64,000 nucleotides of DNA from Lentinula raphanica (taxonomy: Eukaryota; Basidiomycota; Agaricomycetes; Agaricales; Omphalotaceae): the NCBI GenBank assembly GCA_027919835.1, contig JANVFP010000011.1, forward strand, positions 372,001-436,000, in the 5' to 3' direction. A model generated the notes under the pieces. The model was not told the origin of the DNA, made no database searches, and worked only from the letters and a program-made list of their open reading frames with translations. Position numbers and translations under genes: made by a program. This document shows, piece after piece, positions 32,752 to 43,848 of the stretch (position 1 is the stretch's first letter; each line of letters opens with the position of its first letter).

Positions 32752-34470
32752 TTATTGTTCCGGCCTCCTCTTCGTCCCGATACCTTCGAGGTGAGCCGCG
32801 AAAGTGTAGGAGAAACATGGGCTGGATTTGAAAGCAGACTTCGGTTTGTCCAGGGTCTGTACTAGACGGTCAGAACTAATGAATGACACCGAAAGTAGGT
32901 TGTTTTTTACAATCGTAGCCTTTCCACCGCGAATTTCAAACATATTCCGCCCATCTGCTGTCTGCAGAACACCTTCGATAGAGTCTTGGTCGATCACCGG
33001 TTGCCCTCCCTTGACAACGATATCAGCTCTCGCCCCACCCCTGCCAAATAGACCTGTACCCGGCTTCTTCAAGGTACCCTTCTTATCGACGTCGAACTGG
33101 AGAACGAACTGGTCTGGAGACATTTTATCTGGTCTCGAGAGCGTTGTTGATTTCCTTGGTGAGGTTATGTCCGTCGAAGAACCAACAAAATTTTGTTGGG
33201 TAGAGTCGACCCTGACGTTAGCGGAAATCCCGATCTTGAAGAGGGACTGGATGAGTTCCTTGGCTAGTTGGTCTGTGGGGTTATGGACCGGGCTCTTCTT
33301 TGTTTCGATACCTTTGAGTTGAGCCGCGAAAGTGTAGGAGAAACGTGGGCTAGATTTGAAAGCAGGCTTCAGGTTGTCCAGGGTCTGTACTAGATGGTCA
33401 GAACTAATAAATGACACCGAAAGTAGGTTTTTACAATCGTAGCCTTTCCACCGCGAACTTCAAACATATTCCGCCCATCTGCTGTTTGCAGAACACCTTC
33501 AATAGAATCCTGGTCGATCACCGGTTGTCCTCCCTTGACAACAATATCAGCTCTCGCCCCTCCCCTTCCAAACAGACCTGTACCCGGCTTCTTCAAGGTA
33601 CCCTTCTTATCAACATCGAACTGGAGAACGAACTGGTCTGGAGACATTTTGTCTGGGCCCGAGAGCGTTGTTGATTTCCTTGGTGAGGTTATGTCCGTCG
33701 AAGAACCATTAAAGTATTGTTGGGTGGAGACCCTGACGTTGACGGAAATCCCCAGTCTGAAGAGGGATTGGATGAGTTCCTTTGCTAATTGGTCTGTGGC
33801 GTCTTGGACCGGACTCTTCTTTGTCTCGGTACCTGCCGCGAAAGTGTAGGAGAAACGTGGGCTGGATTTGAAAGCAGACTTCGGGCTGTCCAGGGTCTGT
33901 ACTAGACGGTCAGAACTGATGAATGACATCGAAGGTAGATTTTTACAATCGTAGCCTTTCCACCGCGAACTTCAAACATATTCCGCCCATCTGTGGTCTG
34001 CAGAACACCTTCAATAGAATCCTGGTCGATCACCGGTTGCCCTCCCTTGACAACAATATTAGCTCTCGCCCCACCCCTGCCAAACAGACCTGTACCCGGC
34101 TTCTTCAAGATACCCTTCTTTTCAACGTCGAACTGGAAAACGAACTGGTCTGGAGACAAACTGTCTGGACCCGAGAGCGTTGTTGATTCCCTTGGTGAGG
34201 TTATTTCCATCCAAGAACCATTAAAGTATTGTTGGGTGGAGACCCTGACGTTGACGGAAATCCCGAGTCTGAAGAGGGATTGGATGAGTTCCTTGGCTAG
34301 TTGGTCTGAGGCGTCTTGGGCCGGGCTTTTCTTCGTCTCGATACCTTTGAGGTGAGACGCGGAAGTGTAGGAGAAACGTGGGCTGGATTTGAGAGCGGAC
34401 TTCAAATTGTCCAGGGTCTGTATAGACGGTCAGAGCTGATAAATGTCACCGAAACAACTTTGTAACCTAC
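32752..34470 (-). repeat. Tandem exon-plus-intron repeat array, period about 512-528 bp
   Basis: Repeat units begin at 34417, 33896, 33384 and 32856 (each ACCCTGGACAA/AGC), giving periods of 521, 512 and 528 bp. Each unit is one phase-0 exon followed by its intron (GTAAAAA...TCTAGTACAG). The fourth unit is cut short by a stop. Intron sequences are as similar as the exons. Confidence 0.9.
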
Positions 34471-34551
34471 ACGTCCCGGAACTGGCATACCAAATACGAT
34501 GGGAACCAGGAGAAAAAGAAAATAGAAAACGAGGTTGGCTCGGAAGCGCAT
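32752..34551 (-). CDS. Secreted protein with 3.2 tandem exon-encoded repeats (family B)
   Basis: Five exons on the minus strand: 34471-34551 (signal peptide MRFRANLVFYFLFLLVPIVF then GMPVPGR), 33947-34417, 33435-33896, 32911-33384 and 32752-32856. All introns are phase 0 and GT-AG. The product is about 530 residues. Exons 2-4 each encode one copy of a 154-158-residue domain: TLDNLKSALKSSPRFSYT, then QLAKELIQSLFRLGISVNVR, SPDQFVLQFDVDKKGTLKKP, GTGLFGRGGARADIVVKGG and IEGVLQTADGRNMFEVRGGK. Exon 5 is a copy truncated after 34 residues. The copies, including their introns, are nearly identical, so the array arose by recent tandem exon duplication. I start at MRFRAN because it matches the paralogue's MRMRFNPVH. 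No cysteine framework or catalytic motif is seen; function unknown, probably extracellular. Confidence 0.75.
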
Positions 34552-34684
34552 AGGAAGATAGTCGAGAGCAATAGGACGCTGTTTAACGGGCTCATTGCTC
34601 AGTAAGGACTCTTTGAACGACATACTGATCACTTACAAGATGATGTACAATCGTATAACAGATCTAGCGATATAGAAGAGAAAA

Positions 34685-34700
34685 CTTGACCAGCAAGAAT
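34685..34700 (-). promoter_or_regulatory. Family B upstream element
   Basis: CTTGACCAGCAAGAAT on the plus strand (minus strand ATTCTTGCTGGTCAAG), about 135 bp before the ATG at 34551. It is followed by GAAAGTTCGAAGGGGAGTTTA, also found near the 36525 gene. A third copy lies before the 38865 gene. Confidence 0.5.
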
Positions 34701-35765
34701 CCCTTGAGAGCAAGAAAGTTCGAAGGGGAGTTTAGGGAAGCTCAAGATGCATGTCAATACATACTGATGTCCATCTTATCATAAAGCTCATTGAAGTGAT
34801 CGGATATCATCGGATAACCGTGGATCGTACAGCCTCAGATGATAGATCAAAGGAAATCAGCTCTCTAGAGTCTATTCTCACTCCCATATATAGACTCCTC
34901 AGCGTTGGGAACATCAGGGAACATCGATCTTGAATATGCTGTAGCGGGCTCTAGCTTTGGTCCGGCTAATGAAACTGATGAACACAATGACCTTCAAAAA
35001 ACAATGCCTGGAAGTGCCCACAGTGCCCATCTCGATGGTACAGTGACCGTTTCAAGAGCGTTGTTCTATCGGAGGCGCCGACGGTTGGAGGGAGATAGCT
35101 TCCCGCAGTCCGGACGGCGGATAAACCAGCAAGAGTAAGCTGACGAACGCAACTTAGAAGAGCGTCACGGTGTGATATGCGGTATACTTTGTAAGTACTT
35201 ACTGGGATAAACTTCGTAATATACGTAGCATCTTCACTTGCTAAATGTCCCGCTCGGTCATACGCCTGTACATGTAGTACCTTGAGGTTTCAATAATGAG
35301 TATCAATATCACCGAAAGGGCTCGAGTTGACGAAGGACGAAACCTACCGTGACTTGAACGCATTCGCCGTTCGGACAACTTGTTGTGAAACCTTGTGAAA
35401 CTTGAATGACTGTCACCATGATCATCTTTCACCCCCGATTCTACGAAAATCGCTCGGATACATGCGCGCATACTGAGGATGGCAGGATGCATCGGACATA
35501 TTTCACACCATACTCAGCTACGCACAGGCGGTCTTGACTCTTGGTCCACCTTGTAACTTTGCTCTCTGAAATGTGCATTCAAGATGGGACCCCTGATTAC
35601 GAGATATCAATGTATCAGAATTCTCAAGTATTGACTGCAAGTACATCACAACCAGACGATTGGCAACCTTGTATGCATTGAGATCCTGACAGAGAAGAGA
35701 GAGATGTTCAACTTCGAACAATACAGCGTCGAAGAGAGAGACACACGCCTTACCTCTGAATCGGT
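34701..35765. other. Intergenic region of the family B cluster
   Basis: About 1.06 kb with no gene. 35440-35740 is the duplicated 3' flank described for 32376-32680. The remainder shows only short frames. Confidence 0.45.
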
Positions 35766-36525
35766 TCACTGGCTCGTAAGCAGAGCGGGTTGAGTGGGAG
35801 GACCTCCAGTGTTCAAAGTAGTTTTCGCGGTCGTAGCTTTCACAGTCACAGCTTTCCCATCGCGTACTATGGTTTCCCCATTGCGTACTTCGAATATGGT
35901 TTTCCCGTCTGCGTCTTGTAAAACACCTTCGATCGTATCCCGGTCAATTTTATCTACAACGACCCCAGCTCTCGCCCCGGCCTTGAATGGAGCTTTACCC
36001 AGCTTTTCCAATTCATGAGTCGAAGGAACATCGATTTGGATGGTGAACTGGTCCGGGGACAATTTGTCGGAGTCGGAGTTGGAGGATGTCTTTTTCGGGC
36101 TCGTAATCATAATCGTCGAAGTACCGACGAAACTCTGTTCGGTGGCCGCCATAGCGCGGTTGTTGTATCCAACCTTGAACAGAGTGTCGATCAGATCCTT
36201 GGCTAACTTGTCGACGAAGATATCATTTGGAGTCGAATCCTTGGTCGTTTCGACACCTAGGTCACCCGCAAAAGTGTAAGAGAAGAGTGGGACAGGAATG
36301 AGTTTTCTGAAGGGAAGTTTCGCGCGGGAGACTATAGAAATCGGCTGTTCCGTCTCAGGCGCACTGGGCTGTGGACATAGATAGACTGTGAGCGGTAGTA
36401 GTTCATACCCTCAGCGAAACATTGCAACGTACCGGCCCCATTTTCCCCCCCGGAATTGGTTTACCCAGCACGCCAGATACCAGGAGAAAAATAAATACGT
36501 GAACGGGATTAAAGCGCATGCGCAT
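35766..36525 (-). CDS. Secreted protein, single-domain family B paralogue
   Basis: Exons 36433-36525 (31 codons: MRMRFNPVHVFIFLLVSGVL then GKPIPGGKMGP) and 35766-36368, with a 64-bp phase-0 intron; 231 residues. After a Ser/Pro-rich linker the domain reads LFSYTFAGDLGVETTKDSTP, then DKLAKDLIDTLFKVGYNNRA, DKLSPDQFTIQIDVPSTHEL, AGARAGVVVDKIDRDTIEGV and LQDADGKTIFEVRNGE. It is collinear with one repeat of the 32752-34551 protein. It has a single copy of the domain and a distinct Thr/Pro-rich tail (TTAKTTLNTGGPPTQP). This is probably the ancestral arrangement from which the three-repeat gene arose. Secretion is inferred from the signal peptide; function unknown. Confidence 0.75.
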
Positions 36526-36653
36526 GATAAAAGTGGGTGATAAGATAGGACGCTGGTGAGCGAAATTCTTTGGTTCAGTAGAATTTCCTCGAATACGACG
36601 ATGTCCACTTACAAGATATACACACGAAAAAATATTTCTGTAGAACAGAGAAC

Positions 36654-36669
36654 CTTGACCAGCAAGGAT
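36654..36669 (-). promoter_or_regulatory. Family B upstream element
   Basis: CTTGACCAGCAAGGAT on the plus strand, about 130 bp before the ATG at 36525, followed by GAAAGTTCGATGGGGAGTTTA. It is nearly identical to the region at 34685-34740. Confidence 0.5.
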
Positions 36670-38174
36670 TTTTTGAGGGGCAGCTGAAAGTTCGATGGGG
36701 AGTTTACAATGCACTTCGCGATGCATTTAAATAATCTTCCTACCTTGAATGGCCGTGTCGTCGACCGATAGTGATCTTCCAACAGATCGTTGCAGGCTTC
36801 GCCTAGCAATACAGTAAAATTTAAATCCCTCGCGTTGGCGAAAAGTTGGCAAAAGTTAGGAACTGTACGGAGTCCGGACTCTAGGCATTTTGCAGCCTAT
36901 CAGGTTTGTGCTCTTGAGTTAGAACTCCTCTTCTATGTCCCTTTGTAGGGTAGGACTTCTAGGTTCCATGAACTGGACAACGCTTTTTTTTTTGAGTGTA
37001 TGTACCAGGAAGATTTGCAGCCCCAAGGGATGGTTATGAATGGCTATGTCGGGCTAAGAAGCGCCACTGAGCAAAAACACTGAAACAGCCCTAAACAGCC
37101 TCCATCAGATCAGAGTACATACTTCTCGATGCACCGACTTATAATTTGCTCATCCACATGCTGATCGAAATATGACCATGGACGATTGCGTCGGACGGCC
37201 TCAGAAGGCCTCAGCCCTCTTGTCGACATCAGGAGAAAACGGTAGCGTCGTTCTGTCCATTGAGCCTCAGCTAGAAGGCAAACTTGAGCTCGGTGAACTC
37301 ACGATGAACATAATCACCTACCCTAAAACCAATGCCCAGTGCCCATATCAGCGTTGAACCATTGAACCGAAGCGCGAAAAACTCTCTCCCTCCACCGCCT
37401 CCCTCCACCGCCTCCGTCAACCGCCTTTCGCCGCCCGCGGTAAGGGAACTCAAGGGAATCGGAGATCGTTAAGACTCGACCCGACGGTTGAGAAAGTCTT
37501 CGGAATGTCTGAGAGAGAGATTAGCTTCAGATTCAGATAGATTCCCGCATTGCCTCGCTTTGTGAGCGTGGAATAGGCTCGTGTGATTCGCTGGGCAAAC
37601 TTCATAACACGTTCAACAACGCTCGTAGCAGCGTCTAGAAGCCCCAGAGAGCTCCTAGAGTAGCATCCAGTAATTAAGCTTCTAGTAGCATCCTTTACTG
37701 GATCTGCTTTTCGGTGATACGCTTCGTACATGTGTACCCTTGTGTTCTTTGGAGTCTCGATATCAGGCCTGAAACTGATGAAGGATGAAACCGAATCACC
37801 TACTATATTACCTTCCTTGGCTCATCAGATGCATCGGACGGTGGACCTCATCGCACTGCTTGAAACTTTGCTTGAAACCTTGAACGGAGTTTCGAACGTC
37901 CTTTTTTAGAACAGTACTCTATCCGCAATGCGTACTGAGTTCCTCTGTCGCAGAGCTGGAAGCATTGATGTTCTCTATCCAAGAACCTCTTCAATCCTGG
38001 ACAGCAGTGATTGGAGTCATAACACTCTGTTCTCAAAAACTTTTGTGTTTATATCGCCTCGACAAATTCTAAAAGTTTGTAGTACAGGATGAGAAAAGTG
38101 AGGATATGCCAGTAGATCGAGGGCTCAATATTTGACTGGTGGACGCTGGAAAATCCTCAGCCAATGGCCCGGGC
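36670..38174. other. Intergenic region, no gene seen
   Basis: About 1.5 kb. 37378-37436 has a short run of CCTCC-ACCGCC repeats. 37560-38040 has scattered similarity (GAAACTTTGCTTGAAACCTTGAA) to the 3' flanks of the other family B genes. I see no continuous coding frame. Confidence 0.4.
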
Positions 38175-38865
38175 CTATTGGAGCTGAAGTTGAAGAGCGC
38201 GGACAGCCTTTTAAAATAACTAGCATTAGAGGAACCGAGGTATGACGAGAAGATGATAAACACACCTCGGTGCTGCGTAGAGTGGTGTACGGTTTATAGC
38301 CTTGTTGCCCTTGTGCGACATTGAACAAAGTCGTAGGATGATGTGTCAGATATCCAGTGACAGTCTCCGTTCTCACTCCCACAACACCTTGATTTGTTAC
38401 ATCAAATTACCTTCCACACGTCCATAGTATGGACCGTTCAGGCCATAGAATACGTCTTTGTCAAGCTCGAAATTGATTCCATCCTTCTCGATATCGGCTA
38501 GGGTACTAACCAATTCGCAGGTTTGACTTCGAGCTGCGCCCCAATCTTGAAGAGAGTGGCAATAAGCAGTGTGGCGCCCTGCTGGGCCTCGTTCATCTCT
38601 CCGGCTTGAGCGACGCCTTTGTCGATATGGTAGGGAATGGAGTAAACGGGCTAGAGTATTTGTATTAGATCAGCGATAACGATGATGCTATCACATTGGT
38701 GAATAGCAGTGATCCATTACTAGAATCACTCACATCCGACGATTTCACCGCCTTGGAAGCTGTATTGGAAGCATCCTGACGGTTTGCTCTTGAAGGGAAA
38801 CTCCCCGGAGCTGCATCGACAACGAAAGCGAGGATTGGGAGAAGACAGATGAGGACGAAACGCAT
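38175..38865 (-). pseudogene. Third family B copy, reading frame disrupted
   Basis: Exon 1 (ATG at 38865) encodes MRFVLICLLPILAFVVDAAP, a good signal peptide, and ends at a phase-0 donor. The next exon opens PVYSIPYHIDKGVAQAGEMN followed by TLLIATLFKIGAQLE, parallel to FSYTFAG...LAKDLIDTLFKVG in the paralogue. The frame then hits a stop near 38510. The following matching segment (DIEKDGINFELDKDVFYGLN, GPYYGRVEG) is in another frame, and a further stop lies just after it, near 38403, before a third readable segment (VVGVRTETVTGYLTHHPTT). The gaps (about 29 and 22 bp) are too short for normal introns here. I therefore read it as a decayed gene. Unusual micro-introns are the alternative. Confidence 0.5.
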
Positions 38866-38966
38866 GAATTTGAGGGCTTCTTCAAGAAGTACTGTGGGAT
38901 TACAGACGGTTCAGATTGTCTTCGCCTCAAGTTCAAAGCTCGGCTCACTGTAGTAGGCTATTATTC

Positions 38967-38983
38967 CTCGACCAGCAAGGAAT
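38967..38983 (-). promoter_or_regulatory. Family B upstream element
   Basis: CTCGACCAGCAAGGAAT on the plus strand, about 105 bp before the ATG at 38865. It shares the GACCAGCAAG core with 34685 and 36654. It is retained even though the gene behind it seems broken. Confidence 0.45.
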
Positions 38984-39347
38984 GAAGGGGGAAAAAGAGA
39001 TGAAAAAGAGTTAAAAACCTGTGCGAGCAAAGTGCGAGTCGGCATCAACGCTTTTGCCTTTTCAGGTCGCATACGTTTCACGGTCACATGACTACTATTT
39101 TAGAGCTCCGAAAACCGCTCCGAAGCTTTCCCGGAAAACGATTATCATGCCAAAACTTCTCATCTGCCTCAATTCTTTCTAACCAGCTTTATTCCTTGCC
39201 GTAACCTTAGCAGCTTACTTCACACCCCCAAGCCCTCAACGTACAAGCGCTTTAAAGCTTTTTGATTCTCAACAAACACCTATCTCTTCACCTTCCTCGC
39301 TCTGGTTGAAACAGATCTATCTCTTCCACCCATCTCCGTCTACAACC

Positions 39348-40050
39348 ATGTCTGAAAATCTTCACAAGGACTCTGCTGCTGTCAAAAAGGCCTTGAGTGG
39401 AGGCGAACCTTCTCTTTCCAGCACAGCTGGAGCTGTTGCAACCGAACCCGTTAATGAGGATGATGATGATGGTGAGGAAAGCGATACTTACGACGACTTT
39501 GACCAAGAGGTCAGTTCCAACCTCATCCTTTATCTCTTCCTGAACTTCACTTCTGCTTCCTCTCTTACGTTCAAACTACTACGGAATAACAAGTTTATGT
39601 CCTCATAAATCTTGACAGGAAAATGAAGAGGAGGACGAAGACGAGCAGGAAGACGAGCACAGTGCCCCATCCAAGAAATCCAATTTGACCGCCCTTTTAC
39701 TCGGCAACGTTCGTCCTACTTTCCTTTTTGAGTATGACATACTGTTCTAACACAAACCGGATCACGCCACGCCAATCGTCTGGTTTTGTTTCCTGTATAC
39801 CCATATCATACTCTAGCCGAACGCTGCTAACGGTGATCTTGAAGACGAAGACGAAGCTGAAGAAGAAGACGACGACGCTGACGACGGGGATTTCCAAGGC
39901 GGGGAGGAAGACGAAGACGACGAGGACGATGCTTACATCCCTCCCAAACCCATCAGTGACACGACCAATGGGAAAAAACGCTCGCTCGATGCTCTTCACG
40001 AAGCCGATGATGATGGCGAAGGAAACCAGACGAAGAAAGTCAAGGCGTGA
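39348..40050 (+). CDS. Highly acidic, disordered protein (probably nuclear)
   Basis: Three exons joined by phase-0 introns (GTCAGT donor after DDFDQE; GTTCGT donor after LLLGN). The product starts MSENLHKDSAAVKKALSGGE and ends KKRSLDALHEADDDGEGNQT followed by KKVKA. More than a third of the residues are Asp/Glu, in blocks such as ENEEEDEDEQEDEH and DLEDEDEAEEEDDDADDGDF. The C-terminal basic clusters (KKRS, KKVK) could act as nuclear localisation signals. Composition resembles histone chaperones and other acidic chromatin proteins, but I see no CHZ or NAP domain, so no specific role is assigned. Confidence 0.65.
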
Positions 40051-40270
40051 TCTACTGGGGGTCCAGCATCATTTCGAAAGTATCACTACTTATACCTATA
40101 TATCTTCACATTCAACTGCGAATGGCCGTTATTTACTGGGACTCTGTTGTGTGTTGTACTCCTTTGTATTCTACTTGCTCAATCTTTTCGTGTGCCGGCG
40201 CTCTCCTGAAGCTTGCTCTGATTAGCGCTGAGTTCTGAAGACTTGGAAAAGCTGAACCGTCATCAAAGGA

Positions 40271-42065
40271 ATGGGGGATTATTCCAAACTCATCTCAAAC
40301 ACCCTCAATACCACGCCATGGTCCACAGAAAATGAATCGGTAAGTATGCCCAACTTTCTAGTCATGGTTCATATCTTAGAGAAATACTCATCTCACTCAT
40401 ATCACGACGATATAGGCTATTCTCGCACCATACACCTACCTCACATCCGCACCCAGCAAAGAAACTCTTCGTCATCTAGCAGACGCGCTCAATGACTGGC
40501 TCAAGGTTGAACCTACCCAACTGGAAATCATCGTCAGAATTGCTCAGGCGCTCCAAAATGACTCCCTACTGTGCGTACCCAGTGCCTTGTATACTAGTCA
40601 CGTAAGTTGCCTTCAAAGGCCATCGAGGGCCATCGATAGACTCGAAGGCATGACATTCGCCTGTGATAAGTCGCGTGAACTAATGCCAGCTGACTTCTTT
40701 TTGTCATGTTCTTTCTTAGTTCTTTCTGCATTGAGAACATCCGACCACTGACTCCATAATTTTTGTTTAGGTTTGATGATATCGAAGATGGTTCCGAGCT
40801 TCGTCGAGGACAGCCTGGTAGGTCACTTATTCAACTTGGGGCATATCGTACATTTTTCTCGGATGCTCATTCTCTTTCCTGCTGGCACGACAGTCGCCAA
40901 CAGCGTTTTCGGAATCCCACAGACGGTGAATGCGGCGTCCTATATCGTGATCAAGGTATACAAAGATGCTCTAGAGCTTCGGGCTATCATGAAGAACATC
41001 GTTCCTGGCTCAGCGCCGGAGGAAATCATAACAGGTATCTCCGAGTCTTCTTGAACCGTTTCAGAACGTCTACGCTGGGTTCGGAGAATAGTATCATTGA
41101 TCCAACTTGTTCCACTGTGCTAGAGGAGCTCCTCAACGCTCATCGAGGTCAAGGCATGGATATCCTATGGCGAGATTTAGTGAGATGTCCGACTGAAGAT
41201 GAATATGTTGATATGATTAAAAACAGTAGGCTCGACCTTTCCTCCGTCAATAACTTGCAAGAGAAATGCTGACACGAATTTGTTATTTTTCTTTCATGAC
41301 TAGAAACAGCCAGCCTGTTCAGGATTCTGATGAGGTTGATGATGGCTTGCGCGACGGAACGAAAGGCGGTGTATGTTTTTTACGATGATTTTCTCATTAC
41401 TATTTTTCGAGACTTGAACTAACGTTTGAATTTGTTCTTGTTGTTTGGCCAGGAATTATATCCCCCTCATGGACCTGATTGGCGTCATGTATCAAATTCG
41501 GGACGACTACAGTAATCTGCTGGACACGACTGTGAGTACGATACCTCTATATTACATGTCTTCTGTTGTACCCTCGCTATCCTTCCGAGCCACCTTAGTG
41601 GCTGCTCAAAGGTTATCTTCGGATGCATTCCACGATTTGACTTTCAAGTCCGCTGGCACAGAAGCTGATCATGATTTTCCTCGATCTGTTAGTATAGTGA
41701 TACGAAAGGCTTTGCCGAGGATCTCACAGAAGGGAAGTTCTCCTTCCCTTTGGTTCATGCGATACGCGCCGACGAGTCAGATACACAACTGTTAGGTATA
41801 TATCCCCTGAATCCGATAATCTGATATCGATACTGATCCTCAAAACCTATCCTACCATGGATTATCTACAGATATCATCAGGCAGCGTCCCAAGTCGCCC
41901 ACACTGAAACGTCAGGCTCTGAGCTACATGGAAAACCAGACAAAGTCGTTTGATTATACTTTGGCCGCATTACGTGCCTTACAAGAGAGGATCGATGAGG
42001 AAGTGCGAGCATTAGGAGGCAACTCAAAGTTGAAGAGGTTGTTGAACAAGCTTCGTGTTCATTAG
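40271..42065 (+). CDS. BTS1: Geranylgeranyl diphosphate synthase-type prenyltransferase
   Basis: An all-alpha isoprenyl diphosphate synthase of about 330 residues in at least seven exons. The N-terminus is [20 protein letters not shown], then [20 protein letters not shown]. The first aspartate-rich motif is [15 protein letters not shown] and the second is [30 protein letters not shown] and [17 protein letters not shown] are typical of fungal GGPP synthases. The Mg-binding aspartates of both motifs are intact. The enzyme condenses FPP (or DMAPP/GPP) with IPP to make GGPP for protein prenylation and diterpenoids. A ~200-bp intron at about 40573-40770 is unusually long for this window. No terpene cyclase or P450 is next to it, so a housekeeping role is the simplest reading. 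Confidence 0.88.
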
Positions 42066-42186
42066 TCGACGCTATATGTCCCCATACACTAGTTTCTGTG
42101 AGAATAGGACCGCTAGACTACATATACATACTAGATACACAAAACAAAGGAAGATTCATATATTTATATATATTAAACATCACGGG

Positions 42187-43848
42187 TCATTCTCCAATCC
42201 AAGCTCTTCCTCCTGTATCGTTTTTGACTCGTGCGTAGGATCCGTGGTGCCATGGCTCTGATGAGACATCTCTAGTGGGAAATGAACATTGGCCGTTGGA
42301 AGTCCCGAGTCTGTACCACCCGCAGTGGAAGTATCCAGACCAAACGTGCTTTCTTCGCCTTGTTGTGACCGTCCGGGACGTCCGAATCGTATGATGGAGT
42401 GAGGTTGTGGACGTGTAGTTGAGAAAGTGGTGCCAAAGCTGCGGGTGGGAAAGTGTGTGGGGAACGAACGTCCAGAGCCGACTCGGACTATGATGAGCGA
42501 GAACTGGAATCAATATACGGTCTTAGTGAGATGCAATAAGGATCGAGACGGATGTATGTGCGTACCACAAAGCCCTACGATTGCAAATCGACTAAGTTCA
42601 GTGGCGCGCTCACAAGGCATTTGGATTTAGTATAACTCACGATAATACTGGGCATCTGCAGTATGATAATCAGTTCATGAACATGCATGCACTCGGATGT
42701 ATATAGGAACGTACCGGATTGAGGACAGAATACATGAGTGGGCTCTCGAGTGCGGCGCTTGTGATGAGGATGATCAAGAATACAGAATACAAAGCGGCTG
42801 TCGTCCGTGGGCTTAGTCGATTGCTTGAGATGAAGTATAAGGAGGAAAGGTGCTTACCAGATTCAGTGATGATGGTCATAGTGTTTCTGAGCAGATGCCC
42901 GCCAGTACCAGTAGACTGTCTTTGAACGAGCCATATTCGAAGCGCAATGGCCACTTGAGGAAACAGTTTCATTCTTGTGAAGGCAAGATAAGGGAAAAAG
43001 GTGTCACGTACGACTGCAGTACAGATTCAGGCAGAGAGTGGTGATGAACATGTATTTGACTCGGGATAAAACCTTGGTTGAGTGACAGTCAGAGCGGGGT
43101 CATACTAAAACAGTTGCACTGTTACCTCTGCTACGATGACCTCGCCAGTCGTTGGATCTTCAGCCTCTTTGAACGTCACAAGAGTCCAACATGCAGTCGC
43201 TGAATCGGATACAAATCAATAGATGCATAATATAGCAGAAGAACCAATTATATTGACCCAGGTTTCCAACATATAAAGCAGACGGGAGGACGATCACCAT
43301 ATAGCTCTGTCCAAATGCAGCCCAACACCGGAACGTCTAATATCGATACGATCAGTATATATTTGCGACATTGAAAGTTCGGAATATGGGGACTATACCA
43401 GAAACGCATCAGCAATGAGGGTAATGGTCACATAGGCCGAATTCTTCGCTAGGGCTTCAGCGCCTGAGAGAACGTTGAAATAATTATCAGCGTAGTTGGG
43501 GGTTGCAGTGTTGTCGGTGAATGCACGAAAAGCGCGATCGAGGTCCAATGCCAGATGCTGTTGGGTCCAGAATATTGAGTTTAGCGCGTAGGCATAGTGA
43601 ATCATGTTCGTACAGAGGTAATCAGACAGAACAAGGTGAGAGTCGTGGACATGAGTAGAATAGAGACTCGGTCGTAAATTTTTCGGTCGAGTAGAACTTG
43701 CATAGCTTGGACAAAGATAGAGAGATATAGTCCTAGAGTAACGAGTCAGGTTTGCGACTGGAAAGAGTTCGTAACTTGCCAGCTCACCATATATCAAACA
43801 GTCCGTCGCAGTCCCTCCAAGCTCAGCCTTTGCAGTCGTTACAGCCAT
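42187..43848 (-). CDS. Seven-transmembrane-type membrane protein
   Basis: A multi-exon gene on the minus strand. It starts MAVTTAKAELGGTATDCLIY and continues GLYLSIFVQAMQVLLDRKIY, VSILLMSTTLTLFCLIT, YVTITLIADAFL, SYMVIVLPSALYVGN, YMFITTLCLNLYCS, MKLFPQVAIALRIWLV and ALYSVFLIILITSAALESPL. The KNSAYVTITLIADAFL segment followed by a FRCW-type loop marks a common, uncharacterised Agaricomycete membrane-protein family, related in layout to the 23562 gene. The C-terminal tail is Ser/Thr/Pro- and Glu-rich, ending EELGLENDP. It is convergent with the prenyltransferase, with stops 121 bp apart. The exact exon junctions in the loop regions are tentative. A slightly upstream start is possible. Confidence 0.65.

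Noticed and set aside
42427..42970. Plus-strand frames within the 7-TM gene
   Set aside because: They overlap exons of the minus-strand membrane protein and have no independent support.
40271..43848. Terpenoid biosynthetic cluster around the GGPP synthase
   Set aside because: Neighbours are an acidic protein and a membrane protein; no terpene cyclase, P450 or transporter is present, so a housekeeping role is more likely.
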